Shown here one piece after another: positions 5,764 through 6,026 of a stretch of 6,026 bases of DNA. The stretch is from contig JAEYNR010000033.1 in NCBI GenBank assembly GCA_023412475.1, positions 1-6,026 on the forward strand, written 5' to 3'. The DNA is from Fibrobacterota bacterium (lineage in GTDB: Bacteria > Fibrobacterota > Chitinivibrionia > Chitinivibrionales > Chitinispirillaceae). Made by a program: the position numbers and the translations under genes. Every line of letters begins with the position of its first letter. Position 1 is the first letter of the stretch. Under the pieces are notes generated by a model. That model searched no databases, was not told the DNA's origin, and worked only from the letters and a program-made list of their open reading frames with translations.

Positions 5764-5879
5764 AGGCAGATATGGGCACTAACTTGTCGCGGCATAGCCG
5801 CAGTGTAACTGTAATACACTGTACTCAGTGATTTGCAGTTACATTGTGGCTTGTCGCTGTTAGTGGCCCGTTTCTGCCT
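5764..5879 (+). ncRNA. 116-bp multi-stem hairpin, candidate structured RNA or palindromic element
   Basis: Outer stem: AGGCAGA (5764-5770) pairs with 5873-5879, continues through 5772-5777 with 5866-5871, and ACTAAC (5778-5783) with 5859-5864 after one bulge. Middle stem: 5796-5811 pairs with 5836-5851 as 16 uninterrupted pairs. Apical hairpin: CACTG-TACT-CAGTG (5817-5830). Three pairs (5773/5870, 5800/5847, 5803/5844) are G-U only if the + strand is transcribed; on the - strand they would be A-C mismatches. No coding frame or T-run accompanies it. It may be an ncRNA, an mRNA leader or tail element, or a palindromic mobile repeat. Confidence 0.5.
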
Positions 5880-5899
5880 TTGCTCCTGTTATTGCTCAT

Positions 5900-6026
5900 C
5901 GCTCTTATTCTCGCTTTTTATCTATGTTTATTAAAAATCTTAAACTGGTTTCTTTAATTGTCTTTCCGGATGTCTTCGACGACCTACTTTTGTCCGGCAA
6001 CAAAAGTAGGCAAAAATGCCTTAGAG
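5900..6026 (+). repeat. Dispersed repeat, copy 2 (runs off the window)
   Basis: The same block as 5264-5389 in the same orientation, 636 bp downstream, starting 20 nt after the long hairpin. Its palindrome is at 5983-6010. The window ends exactly where the shared GAGCC part begins, so the copy probably continues. Confidence 0.85.

Larger units (their letters stand above)
4905..6026. other. Gene-free, repeat-rich region to the window end
   Basis: No reliable coding frame is present. The region holds an inverted repeat at 4966-5146, direct repeats at 5264-5389 and 5900-6026, a GC-rich patch with hairpins at about 5410-5544, a pyrimidine-rich (T/C) AT-rich tract at about 5580-5750, and a long hairpin at 5764-5879. 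The + strand is strongly T/C-biased through much of it. Each notable element has its own entry. Confidence 0.65.

Noticed and set aside
4966..6026. CRISPR array or integron attachment sites
   Set aside because: The repeats are too long, too few and irregularly spaced for CRISPR, and there is no cas, integrase or cassette gene in the window.

Overview
The window looks like chromosomal DNA from an anaerobic, polysaccharide-degrading bacterium, plausibly of the Fibrobacterota/Chitinivibrionia type or a Bacteroidota-like relative. Three things point that way. There is a secreted glycoside hydrolase family 8 (GH8) enzyme whose C-terminus resembles a type IX secretion (T9SS/Por) sorting domain. There is a small regulator resembling the TM1266 family that accompanies [FeFe]-hydrogenases. 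The intergenic space is long and rich in repeats. The taxonomic placement is inference; no rRNA or other marker gene is present.

Layout. Positions 1-613 (+ strand) hold the tail of an unidentified gene, a 56-codon frame, and a frame encoding an FTP/PepSY-like protease propeptide with no protease behind it; this looks like decayed coding DNA. Positions 695-964 (- strand) encode the TM1266-like regulator, with a palindrome upstream. Positions about 983-1991 have no convincing gene but contain a diverged copy of a dispersed repeat and three tandem 21-bp units. Positions 1992-2321 (- strand) are the clearest part of a helical, charged reading frame that stays open up to 2498 without an ATG or GTG start. 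Positions 2474-2551 hold a compact - strand promoter/terminator arrangement facing away from the next gene. Positions 2641-4047 (+ strand) encode the GH8 enzyme, the best-supported gene here. Positions 4278-4904 (- strand) encode a GyrI-like domain protein in markedly AT-rich DNA. Positions 4905-6026 are gene-free but structured: an imperfect inverted repeat of the CGCAGAG/CGCAAAG type, two 126/127-bp direct repeats each carrying a perfect 11-bp-arm palindrome, and a 116-bp multi-stem hairpin whose wobble pairs favour a + strand RNA.

The genes do not form one pathway. The GH8 enzyme probably acts alone outside the cell on beta-1,4-glucan or xylan. The regulator is separated from any hydrogenase gene visible here, and the GyrI-like protein is a stand-alone ligand-binding candidate. 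No clear new defence or mobile system is visible. The most interesting material is the non-coding structure at 4966-6026 and the divergent control region at 2474-2640.
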